DNA from: Nitrospira defluvii | GTDB lineage: Bacteria; Nitrospirota; Nitrospiria; Nitrospirales; Nitrospiraceae | DNA length: 64,000 nt | Direction: 5' to 3' | NCBI RefSeq assembly: GCF_905220995.1 | Contig: NZ_CAJNBJ010000016.1 | Coordinates: 62,001-126,000 of the forward strand | Shown here: positions 53,164 through 63,229 of the stretch, piece by piece | Layout: each line of letters starts with the position of its first letter | How positions within the stretch are numbered: the stretch's first letter is position 1 | Notes under the pieces: generated by a model | The model's input: the letters and a program-made list of their open reading frames with translations, nothing else | What the model was told of the DNA's origin: nothing | Databases searched by the model: none | Position numbers and translations under genes: made by a program

Positions 53164-54198
53164 ATGGCGACAGCACAACGCGGCTACTACGAAATCCTCG
53201 GCATCCCACGCGACGCCTCCGCCGACGACATCAAGAAGGCCTTTCGTCGTCGAGCGCGCGAGATCCATCCCGATCTCCACACCGGCGTCAAGAAAACGGA
53301 GATGGAGAAGAAATTCAAGGAACTGAACGAAGCGCATGAGGTGCTGTCGGATCCAGACAAGCGGAAAAAATACGATCAGTACGGCCAGAATTGGGAACAG
53401 GCCGAGGCCTACGAGAAAGCCCGCCAGCAAGCAGGGGCCCAAGCGGGGCGCGGCGGTTCAGCCGGCGGATTCAGCGGCGACTTCGGCGACATTTTCGAGA
53501 CGTTTTTCGGCGGCCGGGGTCGTGGAGGTGGAGGCGGAACCGCGGGGTTTGCCGTTGACGGAGAGGATCTGGAAACCGACGTGCACCTCAGCATCCGCGA
53601 CGTCTTGACCGGCGTCACCCGTCGGATTGATCTGACGGAGCGAGTCACGTGCAAAGCGTGCGGCGGCAGCGCGATCGTGCGAGGGCGGCCCTGTGTCGTG
53701 TGCGGGGGGGCCGGCACCCAGGCGGAAAAGCGCACGATCGAAGTGAGAATCCCCGCAGGCGTCGAGAACGAAACCCGCGTACGCATCGCGGGCAAGGGCC
53801 AACCGGGCGTCAATGGAGGCAGGCCGGGCGATTTGTACCTGCGGGTCCATGTGCAGACCAGCGGCATCTTCCGACAGAAGGGCTCGGATATTCAGGTCAC
53901 GCTCCCGGTCTGGCCCTGGGAAGCCGCACTCGGCGCCGAAGTCATGGCCCCGACGCTGACCGAACCGGTGAAGGTCAAGATTCCCCCAGGCAGCAAAGCC
54001 GATAGTAAACTGCGCTTAAAAGGCAAAGGGTTGCCCACCGCCACCGGCGAACCGGGCGATCTGTTCCTCAAGCTGAAAATCATCATGCCCGCCGCCGTCT
54101 CCGATGAGGAACGCGCGCTCTACGAACAACTGAGCCGCAGTCGCCACAGCGATCCGCGAGCCGACATCCTCGCTGCATCCAGACGCAGTTCATCCTGA
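53164..54198 (+). CDS. DnaJ-type co-chaperone with a single zinc site
   Basis: 344 residues. J domain with HPD at 35-37 (EIHPDLHT), Gly/Phe-rich linker (about 95-125), then only two CxxC pairs (CKACGG and CVVCGGAG, near 163-184), half of DnaJ's zinc region, and two C-terminal substrate-binding beta domains with [22 protein letters not shown] and [18 protein letters not shown]. It is intermediate between CbpA (no zinc) and DnaJ (two zincs). It stimulates DnaK ATPase. Stands alone without dnaK or grpE. Confidence 0.9.
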   Translation: MATAQRGYYEILGIPRDASADDIKKAFRRRAREIHPDLHTGVKKTEMEKKFKELNEAHEVLSDPDKRKKYDQYGQNWEQAEAYEKARQQAGAQAGRGGSAGGFSGDFGDIFETFFGGRGRGGGGGTAGFAVDGEDLETDVHLSIRDVLTGVTRRIDLTERVTCKACGGSAIVRGRPCVVCGGAGTQAEKRTIEVRIPAGVENETRVRIAGKGQPGVNGGRPGDLYLRVHVQTSGIFRQKGSDIQVTLPVWPWEAALGAEVMAPTLTEPVKVKIPPGSKADSKLRLKGKGLPTATGEPGDLFLKLKIIMPAAVSDEERALYEQLSRSRHSDPRADILAASRRSSS

Positions 54199-54223
54199 GC
54201 AGCAGCACGGAGGCCGACCTTCC

Positions 54224-54871
54224 ATGACGATGGTCGAATACGCGCTCCTCGCGTTCAGCTCACTCTTCGTGATTGTGGATCCTATCGCCGTGGTCCCGGC
54301 CTTTCTCGCCATGACCCCGCGCGATTCCGTGGCCCAGCGGCTCCGCACGGCGCGTGTCGCCTGTCTCGTGACCGTCGGATTGTTGAGCGGATTCGCCCTC
54401 TTCGGCCAAACCGTCCTCAGGCTGCTGGGAATCACCTTGCCGGCGGTTCAGATCGCCGGAGGTCTCATCCTCTTGTTGGTCTCACTCGACATGTTGCGCG
54501 CGCAACGATCCACGGTCCAAGAGACCGCGGCAGAGACCGCCGCCGGTACCAGCAAAGACGACATCGCCATCACTCCGCTTGCCATTCCCATGCTCGCAGG
54601 ACCGGCTGCCATCTCGACGGTGATTCTGCTGGAAACGCAGGCCACCACCTGGATGCTGCGCGCCGTATTGTTGGGATGCCTTGTACTGATCGGATTGGCG
54701 AGTTACAGTATATTAGCGATCGGCGCACGCAGCGCGAAGTGGCTCAATCCCATCGCCGAGAAGATCATCGCCCGGCTGATGGGCCTGTTGCTCGCCGCGC
54801 TGGCCGTTCAATTTATGGTGAATGCCCTCACCGGAGACCAAGGGCTGTTACGCGGGTTGACCGGACATTAA
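54224..54871 (+). CDS. MarC-family membrane protein
   Basis: 215 residues, about six membrane helices. Family marks: LFVIVDPIAVVPAFLAMTP near the start, QIAGGLILLLVSLDML, and ITPLAIPMLAGPAAISTVIL. MarC proteins are integral membrane proteins of unknown transport role, not a proven drug pump. A charged loop (about 90-115) separates the two halves. A GGAGG lies 11 bases before the ATG; an ATG at 54230 is also possible. Confidence 0.92.
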   Translation: MTMVEYALLAFSSLFVIVDPIAVVPAFLAMTPRDSVAQRLRTARVACLVTVGLLSGFALFGQTVLRLLGITLPAVQIAGGLILLLVSLDMLRAQRSTVQETAAETAAGTSKDDIAITPLAIPMLAGPAAISTVILLETQATTWMLRAVLLGCLVLIGLASYSILAIGARSAKWLNPIAEKIIARLMGLLLAALAVQFMVNALTGDQGLLRGLTGH

Positions 54872-54896
54872 TCGCTTTCAACTCAAGGAGGAACGA

Positions 54897-55508
54897 ATGA
54901 CGACGAAACTGTTCACATTTGCCACCGCTTCGGCCATCGCCTGCGCACTGACGATCTCCCCTGCCTGGGCGAATCCCGAAGGCGGATACGGCGGCGGGCA
55001 CGGCGGCGGTTACGAGAAAGATCGCCACGGCATGGGTGCCGCGATGATGGAGATGATGATGCACGGGGGCGCCGGCCACCTCATCCGGCATCTGCTGAAG
55101 CACGAGAAAGACATCGGGCTGAGCGCTGACCAGGTGGCGAAGCTCAAAGACCTCCAGCTCAACCTCGACAAGAACCGCATCAAGATGGAAGCCGATATTC
55201 AGGTCGCTGAACGGGAAGTGAAAGCGCTGACGGAAAATGAAAAATCAGATATCGGAGCCATCGAAGCCAAGTTGAAACAGAGTGCGGATGTGCAAATCGG
55301 ACTCCGCGTGCTTTCGATCAAGACCAGGCGTGAGGCCCTTGCCCTCCTGACTCCCGAACAGCGTGCCAAGGAACAGGCGGAGCATGAGAAGATGATGCAG
55401 CAACACAAGGGCATGGGCGCCCCCCACGGCAAGGCCCCCCATGGCGGCAACCCCCACGGGGCGAATCCGCACGGCGCCAATCCCCACGGTGAGGCGAAGC
55501 CTCAATAA
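54897..55508 (+). CDS. Spy/CpxP-like periplasmic protein with His-rich ends
   Basis: 203 residues. Signal peptide to about residue 25 (SPAWA-N). The helical core (about 60-160) contains GLSADQVAKLKDLQLNLDKNRIK and ends LLTPEQRAKEQ, the LTxxQ-type motif of Spy/CpxP/ZraP envelope stress chaperones. Both ends are Gly/His rich: GGYGGGHGGGYEKDRHG and a tail of four NPHG(A/G/E) repeats, which could bind metal. AAGGAGG precedes the ATG. The following PepSY gene is 35 bp away. Confidence 0.83.
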   Translation: MTTKLFTFATASAIACALTISPAWANPEGGYGGGHGGGYEKDRHGMGAAMMEMMMHGGAGHLIRHLLKHEKDIGLSADQVAKLKDLQLNLDKNRIKMEADIQVAEREVKALTENEKSDIGAIEAKLKQSADVQIGLRVLSIKTRREALALLTPEQRAKEQAEHEKMMQQHKGMGAPHGKAPHGGNPHGANPHGANPHGEAKPQ

Positions 55509-55543
55509 CCCGCATTTCACCTGCACTGAATCGGAGGTCACAC

Positions 55544-55903
55544 ATGATCAAGCACGTGACAGTCCCCGCGCTCATGATTGCAACCCTGTGTCTCACGACG
55601 ACTCCCGCGTGGAGCGACAAGGGTCACAAGGGCAAGGACGAGAAATGCGACGTCGCCGACTTGGTGAAAGATGCCAAAGTGACCATCGACCAGGCGATCA
55701 AGACCGCTCTGGACGCAGCCCCAGGCACCGCGGTCGAAGCTGAACTTGAGAAAAAGCACGACAAGACTGTCTGGGAAGTTGAAGTGCTCGGAGCCGATGG
55801 CGCAATGACGGAAGTGGATATCGACGCAGCCACGGGCGCCGTCATCGACAAGGAAGCGAAGCACGAGAAACACGAGAAGAAGGGCAAGAAAGAGAAACAC
55901 TGA
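55544..55903 (+). CDS. Secreted PepSY-domain protein
   Basis: 119 residues. Signal peptide (TPAWS-D near 24), a Lys/His-rich start (KGHKGKDEKC), a PepSY domain (about 42-105, VTIDQAIKTALDAAPGTAVEAELEKK, WEVEVLGADGAMTEVDIDAATGAVI), and a basic tail of alternating Lys/His. PepSY domains often inhibit proteases or sense the envelope. With the Spy-like protein it forms an envelope-stress pair, and a terminator follows. Confidence 0.83.
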   Translation: MIKHVTVPALMIATLCLTTTPAWSDKGHKGKDEKCDVADLVKDAKVTIDQAIKTALDAAPGTAVEAELEKKHDKTVWEVEVLGADGAMTEVDIDAATGAVIDKEAKHEKHEKKGKKEKH

Positions 55904-55912
55904 TTCACGCCG

Positions 55913-55950
55913 GCAGGGCAGCTCCCTTCAACGCTGCCCTGCCCCCTTTT
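55913..55950 (+). terminator. Intrinsic terminator after PepSY gene
   Basis: GCAGGGCAGC (55913-55922) pairs perfectly with GCTGCCCTGC (55933-55942); a C-run and TTTT (55947-55950) follow. It ends the Spy/PepSY transcript before ilvD. Confidence 0.88.
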
Positions 55951-56119
55951 CCCATTTCATGCCATCACCGATCTCCCCTCACTCCCCTTCACAGACGCTG
56001 AGGTGATTGCTGCCGCCGCAGATTGACCCCCTCGGGCCATCTATGCGAAAGTTTGCGATCAACCTGCACACGCACGCTTGCTGAAGCGTAGTTCCCGTCC
56101 CGTAACTGAAGGAGTTTCC

Positions 56120-57793
56120 ATGACGACCGACCCTCGACACAAAAGCCACAATCTGCTCGACGGACCGGGCCGCGCACCGGCCCGCGCCATGCTGAAAGCC
56201 GTCGGCTTCACCGATGCCGACCTCGAACGCCCGCTGATCGGCGTCGCGAACACGTGGATTGAAGTCATGCCTTGCAACTTTCACCTGCGCCGGTTATCGG
56301 AACGGGTCAAGGCAGGCATCCGCGCAGCCGGCGGTACACCGATCGAATACAACACGATCGCGGTGTCGGACGGCATTTCCATGGGGACCGAGGGCATGAA
56401 GGCCTCGCTCATCAGCCGGGAGGTCATCGCCGACTCCATCGAGCTCGTCGCGCGCGGACACCTGTTCGACGGCGTCGTCGCCCTCTCGGGGTGCGATAAG
56501 ACCATTCCCGGCACCGTCATGGCACTCTGCCGCTTGAACCTACCCTCGCTTATGCTCTACGGCGGGTCCATCATGCCGGGACAGTTCCAGGGACACGACG
56601 TGACCATTCAGGACGTCTTCGAGGCAGTCGGCAAGCATGCCTCCGGGAAAATGACGAACGCCGAGCTGAAAGACCTGGAAGACCATGCCTGCCCGGGACC
56701 CGGCGCTTGCGGCGGACAGTTCACCGCCAACACGATGGCCATTGCGTTCGAGTTCCTCGGGATCTCACCGATGGGACGAAACGGCGTGCCGGCCATGGAC
56801 CAACGCAAAGATGATGTGGCGTTCGAATGCGGCAAGCTGGTCATGGACCTGCTCAAGAAGGACATTCGCCCTAAACAGATCATCACGCGCCGCTCCATCG
56901 AAAATGCCATCGCCGCGGTGGCGACGACCGGCGGGTCGACGAATGCGGTCTTGCACCTGCTGGCCGTGGCGCGCGAAATGGGCGTGCGGCTCACCATCGA
57001 CGATTTCGACAAGATCAATCGGAAGGTACCCCTGCTGGCCGACCTGAAGCCAGGCGGCCGCTTCACGGCTGCGGACCTCTATGCGGCCGGAGGCACTACC
57101 CTCGTAGCCAAACGGTTGGTCGATGCTAAAATCTTGCACCCGGACCAGATCACCGTCAGCGGGCGCACGATCGGGGAAGAGGCCAAATCCGCCTCGGAGC
57201 AGCCGAACCAACAGGTCTTGCGACCGCTCACACAGCCGATCAAGCCGACCGGCGGCCTGGTGATCCTGAAGGGCAACCTGGCTCCGGATGGATGCGTGGT
57301 CAAAGTGGCCGGACACTCCATCATGCATTTCAGCGGACCGGCCAAGGTCTACGAGCGCGAGGAAGATGCCTTCAAGGCCGTGCAGGCGGGAAAGATCAAG
57401 GCCGGCGATGTCGTCGTGATTCGGTACGAAGGTCCATCCGGCGGTCCCGGTATGCGGGAGATGTTGGGTGTCACCGCCGCAATCGTCGGTGCCGGACTCG
57501 GAGATTCAGTCGCGCTGCTCACCGACGGACGGTTCTCCGGAGCCACCCACGGCCTGATGGCCGGACACGTGGCCCCGGAAGCCATCAAGGGTGGACCGAT
57601 CGGAGCTGTCAAAACCGGTGATATCATCACGTTCGACATTGCGAAACGGCGGCTGGATATCAACGTGACGCAGAAGGAACTCGCCGCCCGCCTCAAGAAG
57701 GTCAAACACCCGGCACCCAGCTACGTATCCGGCGTGATGGGCAAATATGCCCGCCACGTCTCATCCGCCTCCGAAGGTGCGGTGACCAACTAG
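56120..57793 (+). CDS. ilvD: Dihydroxy-acid dehydratase
   Basis: 557 residues from the ATG at 56120 (AAGGAG upstream). Converts dihydroxyisovalerate and dihydroxymethylvalerate to the keto acids of valine/isoleucine synthesis using a Fe-S cluster. Cluster cysteines lie in [15 protein letters not shown] and [22 protein letters not shown] and [12 protein letters not shown] are family signatures. Length is standard. The next gene begins 2 bp after the stop but is not obviously related. Confidence 0.96.
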   Translation: MTTDPRHKSHNLLDGPGRAPARAMLKAVGFTDADLERPLIGVANTWIEVMPCNFHLRRLSERVKAGIRAAGGTPIEYNTIAVSDGISMGTEGMKASLISREVIADSIELVARGHLFDGVVALSGCDKTIPGTVMALCRLNLPSLMLYGGSIMPGQFQGHDVTIQDVFEAVGKHASGKMTNAELKDLEDHACPGPGACGGQFTANTMAIAFEFLGISPMGRNGVPAMDQRKDDVAFECGKLVMDLLKKDIRPKQIITRRSIENAIAAVATTGGSTNAVLHLLAVAREMGVRLTIDDFDKINRKVPLLADLKPGGRFTAADLYAAGGTTLVAKRLVDAKILHPDQITVSGRTIGEEAKSASEQPNQQVLRPLTQPIKPTGGLVILKGNLAPDGCVVKVAGHSIMHFSGPAKVYEREEDAFKAVQAGKIKAGDVVVIRYEGPSGGPGMREMLGVTAAIVGAGLGDSVALLTDGRFSGATHGLMAGHVAPEAIKGGPIGAVKTGDIITFDIAKRRLDINVTQKELAARLKKVKHPAPSYVSGVMGKYARHVSSASEGAVTN

Positions 57794-57795
57794 TC

Positions 57796-58704
57796 ATGGC
57801 AACCTTGCCTCGATGGGGTCTCGCGGCGGCGATCTTCGCCGCCGCCTGGCTCCTCGGGGAGCCCCATCCCGCTCACGCAGTCGAACCGGCTCAGGCCCTG
57901 TGCGCCGACTGGCAGAGCCGCCATTCCCAATGGATCTGGTGCGACGACTTTGAAGTCGACCGTCTCAGCAGCTATTTCGAATACGACATCCGGCATGGCC
58001 GATTTGTTCGTGAAGCCGGAGCAGGAGCAGGGGCGTCCATCGGCATGCGGGCGGAGTACCTGCCCGGCGATCCACACGGAGGCTCGCTCCATCTGGCGTT
58101 CGGCAAGACGCCCATCGCGTACATGAAACCGGTGGATGCCGGAACCGCTCACTACCGCGAGATTTACTGGCGGTTCGACCTTCGACTGCAACCTGGTTGG
58201 ATCGGCGGCGGGGCCGATAAACTCACACGGGCGACGATCCTGTCGAGCGACCGGTTTGCACAAGCTGCCATCGGTCACCTGTGGAGCGGCGGCCTGCCCG
58301 GCTCCGATCCCGAACGGCTGTACCTTGATCCCGCATCCGGCACCGATGAGTTTGGCACCTTGCGTACCACCACCTACAACGATTTTCCTCGCTTGCGATG
58401 GCTTGGCGCCGCCGGCGGCGAGACGCCGCTGTTCAATGCGACCAATATCAGCAAATGGTTTTGCATCGAGGTGCATATGAAGCTGAACCAAGCCAATGCG
58501 AGCGACGGCGTGTTTGAGTATTGGATTGACGATCGCCTGGAGGCACAGCGAACCGGCCTGAACTGGGTCGGCACGTATCAAGACTTTGGCATCAACGCCG
58601 TGTACCTGGAACAGTATTGGACTTCGGTTCCATTCAACAAGGTGCAACAGCGCTACTTCGACAACTTCGTGGTCTCCACCGCACGTATCGGATGTGTGCA
58701 ATAA
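57796..58704 (+). CDS. Secreted concanavalin-like beta-sandwich protein (polysaccharide-lyase-like)
   Basis: 302 residues. Signal peptide to about AHA-V (residue 28). After WIWCDDFEVDRLSSYFEY, repeated strands (REIYWRFDLRLQPGW, WFCIEVHMKLNQANASDGVFEYWIDD, YFDNFVVSTARIGC) give the layout of ConA-like polysaccharide lyases and glucanases; catalytic residues cannot be assigned. Three or four cysteines could pair. Starts 2 bp after ilvD with no ribosome site of its own, suggesting coupling to ilvD translation. Confidence 0.65.
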   Translation: MATLPRWGLAAAIFAAAWLLGEPHPAHAVEPAQALCADWQSRHSQWIWCDDFEVDRLSSYFEYDIRHGRFVREAGAGAGASIGMRAEYLPGDPHGGSLHLAFGKTPIAYMKPVDAGTAHYREIYWRFDLRLQPGWIGGGADKLTRATILSSDRFAQAAIGHLWSGGLPGSDPERLYLDPASGTDEFGTLRTTTYNDFPRLRWLGAAGGETPLFNATNISKWFCIEVHMKLNQANASDGVFEYWIDDRLEAQRTGLNWVGTYQDFGINAVYLEQYWTSVPFNKVQQRYFDNFVVSTARIGCVQ

Positions 58705-58802
58705 CACGAAACGCCCGACGACACATCAGACGGCGACCGGAAAGAGTTAACCGTTTCTTGAGCTACCAAGTCGCCCGACTGCTGTAGACTGCGCGCTCAC
58801 TC

Positions 58803-60944
58803 ATGATGGCACCGCGACGCACCACTGCAGACCCACAAACATCAGGCCCGGCTGCTTCACCGGCCGGCAGCCGACCCATGACCAGCGATCTGTCGCGTCC
58901 CGAATGGTTCATCAATCGCGAGCTGAGCCTCCTGGAATTCAACCGTCGGGTCCTCGATCTCGCGAAAGATCCGAAAGTGCCTCTGCTGGAGCGGTTGAAA
59001 TACCTCTGCATCGTCAGTTCCAATCTGGATGAGTTTTTCGAAGTGCGCGTAGCCGGACTCAAGGAGCAGGTGACGCACGGGGCCGAGCAGCGAGGCGCCG
59101 ACGGCCTCACCCCATCTGAACTCCTGAGTCGCATCGCTGTCCTCACTCACCAGTTGGTGCATGAGCAATATCATGTCCTGAATCACTCGCTGATCCCGAA
59201 GCTCGCCGAAGAACGTATCCGGTTTCTCAAGCGGGCCGACTGGATGCCGTCGCACATCCGCTGGATGCGCCGGTTCTTTTCTCGGGAGTTACTGCCGCTC
59301 CTGAGTCCGGTCGGCCTCGATCCCGCGCACCCGTTTCCGAAACTCCTCAACAAGAGTCTGAATTTTCTGGTCACACTCGAGGGCACCGATGCCTTCGGTC
59401 GCCCGAACGGCACCGCGATCGTACAGGTCCCGCGCTCACTCCCGCGCGTGATTCACCTGCCCGTGCGCAACGCCGCCTGGCCGCATGATTTTGCGTTCCT
59501 GTCGTCGGTCATCCACGCCTTCGTCCACCAGCTCTTTCCGGGCATGCAAGTCACGGGTTGCTACCAGTTTCGGGTGACGAGAAACAGCAATCTCTTCGTC
59601 GACGAGGAAGATGTCGATGATCTTCGGCGTGCACTGGAGGGGCAATTGCCGGATCGGCGCTTTGGCGACGAAGTACGGCTGGAGGTGGCGGACAACTGCC
59701 CTGCTGATCTGGTCTATTTTCTTCGCGAACAGTTTCATCTGGAGGCGCGCGACGTCTACCAATGCCACGGGCCGGTGAACTTGCATCGGCTGATGGCCGT
59801 GCCGGACCTCGTCGACCGACCCGACCTGAAGTTCACCCCCTTCACACCCAGCGTGCCCACAACGCCGGTACCCAGCGAGGACTGGTTCGACGCCATTCGG
59901 CAGGGAGACATCCTGCTGCATCATCCCTATCAGTCATTCACTCCGGTAACGGAGTTTCTCCGCCAGGCAGCTACGGATCCACACGTGCTCACGATCAAAC
60001 AAACGTTGTATCGGACAGGAGCCGATTCAGCCATTGTGCAATCGCTGGTGGATGCTGCACGCGGCGGGAAAGAAGTCACCGTCGTGATCGAGTTACGAGC
60101 CCGATTCGACGAGGAAGCCAACATCGAACTGGCGCACGATTTGGAAGAAGCCGGCGCCCATGTGGTGTATGGGGTCGTAGGCCTCAAAACACATGCCAAG
60201 ATGAGTCTGGTGCTCCGGCGGGAAGGCCGGCTCCTGCGCAGCTACACCCATCTGGGAACGGGCAACTACCACGCCCGCAACGCAAAACTCTATACCGATT
60301 TCGGCCTGCTCACCTGCGATGCGGCGATCGGACGTGATGTCCGCACGGTCTTCCAACAACTCACGTCCCTAGGGCAACCGGGCCGCCTCAAACATTTGCT
60401 GCAGTCGCCGTTTACATTGCATACTACGCTCCTCAAATGGATCGGGCGTGAAACCGACCGGGCAAAACAGGGCAAACCGGCTCACATCATCGCGAAGATG
60501 AACGCGCTCCTGGAGCCCCAGATCATTCGCGCATTGTACAAAGCCTCCCAAGCCGGTGTGAAAATCGATCTGATCGTCCGTGGCCCGTGCGCCCTACGGC
60601 CCGGCATCGCCGGGCTGTCGGAACATATCCGGGTGCGTTCGATCATCGGCCGGTTTCTTGAGCACAGCCGGATCTTTTACTTTTTGAACGACGGCGACGA
60701 CCGGGTCTTCCTCTCCAGCGCCGACTGGATGGACCGCAATTTCTTTCGACGGATCGAAGTCGCGTTCCCCGTTTTGGAGAAGACCCAGCGACAACGAGTG
60801 ATCGACGAAGGGCTGCGCCCCTACCTCGAAGACAATACCCACGCCTGGATACTTCACCGAGATGGCACCTATCGGCGGCAGACGCCGGGACGCAGGTCCC
60901 CTCGCTCGGCCCAACAGTGCTTGATGAACACACTGGTCACATAA
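58803..60944 (+). CDS. ppk1: Polyphosphate kinase 1
   Basis: 713 residues, standard Ppk1 length. Makes polyphosphate from ATP through a phosphohistidine. N-terminal domain with FINRELSLLEFNRRVLDLA and VSSNLDEFFEVRVAGL; catalytic domain with TLYRTGADSAIVQSL, ELRARFDEEANI and the phosphorylated histidine in LKTHAKMSLVLRR (near residue 464); GTGNYHARNAKLYTD follows. The first 30 residues are a Pro/Ala-rich extension; ATG at 58878 (MTSDLSRPEW) is an alternative start. Confidence 0.95.
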   Translation: MMAPRRTTADPQTSGPAASPAGSRPMTSDLSRPEWFINRELSLLEFNRRVLDLAKDPKVPLLERLKYLCIVSSNLDEFFEVRVAGLKEQVTHGAEQRGADGLTPSELLSRIAVLTHQLVHEQYHVLNHSLIPKLAEERIRFLKRADWMPSHIRWMRRFFSRELLPLLSPVGLDPAHPFPKLLNKSLNFLVTLEGTDAFGRPNGTAIVQVPRSLPRVIHLPVRNAAWPHDFAFLSSVIHAFVHQLFPGMQVTGCYQFRVTRNSNLFVDEEDVDDLRRALEGQLPDRRFGDEVRLEVADNCPADLVYFLREQFHLEARDVYQCHGPVNLHRLMAVPDLVDRPDLKFTPFTPSVPTTPVPSEDWFDAIRQGDILLHHPYQSFTPVTEFLRQAATDPHVLTIKQTLYRTGADSAIVQSLVDAARGGKEVTVVIELRARFDEEANIELAHDLEEAGAHVVYGVVGLKTHAKMSLVLRREGRLLRSYTHLGTGNYHARNAKLYTDFGLLTCDAAIGRDVRTVFQQLTSLGQPGRLKHLLQSPFTLHTTLLKWIGRETDRAKQGKPAHIIAKMNALLEPQIIRALYKASQAGVKIDLIVRGPCALRPGIAGLSEHIRVRSIIGRFLEHSRIFYFLNDGDDRVFLSSADWMDRNFFRRIEVAFPVLEKTQRQRVIDEGLRPYLEDNTHAWILHRDGTYRRQTPGRRSPRSAQQCLMNTLVT

Positions 60945-61083
60945 CGCCAACGGCCCCGCCATTCCCTTTCGACGTTCCACCACATTGTGTTAACTCCAAC
61001 TTAACCTCCCGCATATGTCCTTGTCGCTTCCCTGCTGTAGTCTACGAGAGAGCACTTCGACTCAGCGTACGGAGGAGGTTGTC

Positions 61084-61476
61084 ATGGAGAGAACAGGGAC
61101 AGGCCGATTGCGCTCCCGTCGCCAGGCCTTTCGATCCATCCGTCGGCAGCTACTGCAAGATCGCGACAGGCTGTTGCTTCAGACAAGCGCTCGACGCCCT
61201 GACCAGACGACGAACGAACCCGCAGCCGACGTGCTGGACTTGGCCGCAGCCGAGCGGGACGTCCTATTCGACGATCTCATGGCACAACGTGCCCATCTCA
61301 AGCTCCAACAGGTCGAACGTGCGCTTCATCGTATAGACGATGCCTCCTACGGTGTCTGTCACCTCTGTCGAGCGGACATTCCCTTGCCTCGCCTTCGCGC
61401 GCAACCCGATGCCACGTTGTGTATCCCTTGCAAGACAGAGTGTGAAGATCGTGCGTTGTTGCACAGCAGGACATGA
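61084..61476 (+). CDS. DksA/TraR-like zinc-finger protein
   Basis: 130 residues from the ATG at 61084, preceded by GGAGGAGG. An N-terminal helical pair (MERTGTGRLRSRRQAFRSI, then LDLAAAERDVLFDDLMAQ) and a C-terminal zinc finger CHLC ... CIPC (GVCHLCRADIPLPRLRAQPD). DksA-type proteins enter the RNA polymerase secondary channel; the acidic coiled-coil tip (DxxDA) is not evident here, so direct polymerase action is uncertain. Confidence 0.85.
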   Translation: MERTGTGRLRSRRQAFRSIRRQLLQDRDRLLLQTSARRPDQTTNEPAADVLDLAAAERDVLFDDLMAQRAHLKLQQVERALHRIDDASYGVCHLCRADIPLPRLRAQPDATLCIPCKTECEDRALLHSRT

Positions 61477-61898
61477 CCGACATTCATCAGGCACAGAGCG
61501 CGCTGACGACGTCAATGGGTATTGGGAGTTGAGCTGCGTCCACCTCTCCGCACCTCTCTCCCGGGCTGTTCCCCTCTTCTGAGCCGGAGCGGGACAGCCC
61601 TCCCACTCGTTCGATTTCAGCACCCGATGGGCACCGGGCACGGGAGCACATCTGCCTCTTCTGACATTCTCACTTGACGCGGAAGAGATTCGCTCCACCA
61701 GGCAGGAGGAGCGAACGCAGAAAGGGGAATCTCTGTCGCCGCTGGATCACGCCGCACATCCATTGAACGACGGGATGTGCGGAAAAGACGACACACAATG
61801 TGCTTGAGTGCGGAGATCCGAGCATAGGGCAAGAGAATGAGACGGGAAGCCGAACAACATCCCTGCTGACACCGATCAGCTATTGCGACTGCCGCCGT
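61477..61898. other. Intergenic between two zinc-finger genes
   Basis: No supported gene; short frames here lack ribosome sites. The two flanking DksA-like genes converge on this stretch, so terminators are expected, but no clear hairpin with a T-run is visible. Confidence 0.4.
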
Positions 61899-62114
61899 CT
61901 ACAACGCGTCGGCAGCAAGGCTGTCGATGCGTTCGTCAATACAAGTGGGACAGAGGGTTGCCTGCGATCGCCGACGCGATTGCACGAACGGAATCTCTTT
62001 CCAACACTCCCGGCATGTACCGGTGGCGAGCATGGGCGCGGTGCGAAGCGACAGGACATCTTGACGGCGTGGACGAGACCGATGGATCTGAAAACCTCGG
62101 TGTACGAGTTGCAT
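61899..62114 (-). CDS. Small DksA-like zinc-finger protein
   Basis: 71 residues from the ATG at 62114, with AGGAGGGAG upstream. The second half carries the DksA/TraR finger TGTCRECWKEIPFVQSRRRS followed by LCPTC, with four cysteines in two CxxC pairs. The first 30 residues are basic and lack the coiled coil, so this is a stripped-down finger protein. It faces the larger DksA-like gene at 61084. Confidence 0.72.
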   Translation of the reverse strand: MQLVHRGFQIHRSRPRRQDVLSLRTAPMLATGTCRECWKEIPFVQSRRRSQATLCPTCIDERIDSLAADAL

Positions 62115-62272
62115 GATCTCCCTCCTATGTTGGCACTGACCATGTCAAGACCAGGATACAAGGAGGACATCACACCCAGATCCGAAGAAGATAAACGTTC
62201 TGTTAACAGAAGAAGTGAGGGCCAGGATGGGACCCGGTAAAAACCACACAGAGGTATACTCAAACCTCGCCC

Positions 62273-63025
62273 TTACCGCGACGGAGGACGGTACCGATCA
62301 ATCACCGGCGTCCAGGATGGTTCAAGATCGCGCTTGGCAGCCGCAAGAAAGCGGGATTCAGCTTCGGCATCCCGACTCCCACGCCTGAGGCCAACCGTGT
62401 GCACGGCGAAGTAGGCCGGCGTCCCCAGGACTTGGAGATCAGCGATGACTTGGGCCAGCGGCTTCCCCCAGAAGGCCTCGAAGTAATGCTCCTGCACCTC
62501 GTCGGCGGCCTTCTCCTGCAGCACCATCGTTGAAGCCCCCACTTCATACTCCCCCATGAACGCGATCGACCCGGGCGACACGGTCGTGTCGCTTTGCGCC
62601 ACGACCGACTTCGGCAGGAGAAACAGCGTGACTTCGCGCACCTTGCCGAAGCCTTTCTCCGACGTGCTGAATGCCACCGCCGCATAGCGCCCGGGCGGGA
62701 CATTTTGTATGTACACCGTCCCGCCGCCACCGCTGCCGGGTGGAGGAACCACGATGCTCGTCGGGATCAACTTCGTCCCTTCAAAGAGGTCACGGTCTTT
62801 CTCGATCTTGACGAGATAGAGTCGGTCTTCCGTATTGGGCACCCAGGCTGGGCTCTTAATGGTGAGACCAATCACCGCACTCTGTTGATCAACCGGCTTC
62901 GTGATCCGAACCGGAGAGACAAACTCCCCGGCGAGCAGCTGGAACTGCTTCTTCGGCGGCTTGCTGGCACAGGCCACGCCGGACAACAAGGCCATGGCAA
63001 CGATCGCGATCAGCGCTCTCTTCAT
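62273..63025 (-). CDS. Predicted lipoprotein
   Basis: 250 residues from the ATG at 63025 (MKRALIAIVAMALLSGVACAS), with a lipobox-like VAC at about residue 19. The mature part is beta-rich, with a Gly/Pro-rich turn (VVPPPGSGGGG) and VPPGRYAAVAFSTSEKGFGKVREVTLFLLP, resembling carboxypeptidase-regulatory-like or other envelope beta domains. No enzymatic motif. The TPR gene further right is on the same strand but about 200 bp upstream, so co-transcription is uncertain. Confidence 0.7.
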   Translation of the reverse strand: MKRALIAIVAMALLSGVACASKPPKKQFQLLAGEFVSPVRITKPVDQQSAVIGLTIKSPAWVPNTEDRLYLVKIEKDRDLFEGTKLIPTSIVVPPPGSGGGGTVYIQNVPPGRYAAVAFSTSEKGFGKVREVTLFLLPKSVVAQSDTTVSPGSIAFMGEYEVGASTMVLQEKAADEVQEHYFEAFWGKPLAQVIADLQVLGTPAYFAVHTVGLRRGSRDAEAESRFLAAAKRDLEPSWTPVIDRYRPPSR

Positions 63026-63229
63026 GAATGTCCCTCTGGATTGAAGCAACCTGATTGGCGGCCCTAGTGTAGGAAATCCGAGGTGGCGTCACAATAGCTA
63101 CTTATGCAGGGTGTCGGTAGCTGGATGGAACAGCGGACTGACCCGGTGCGTACGGCACGGGCTAGCGGCAGTGCGGGAGTCTGCCGCGGTGGATCGTCCG
63201 TGGGAGCGGAAAGGCCAAACGGGAGCGGA

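Noticed and set aside
61617..61832. 71-codon minus-strand frame
   Set aside because: No ribosome site or conserved motif; flanked by real zinc-finger genes with good sites.
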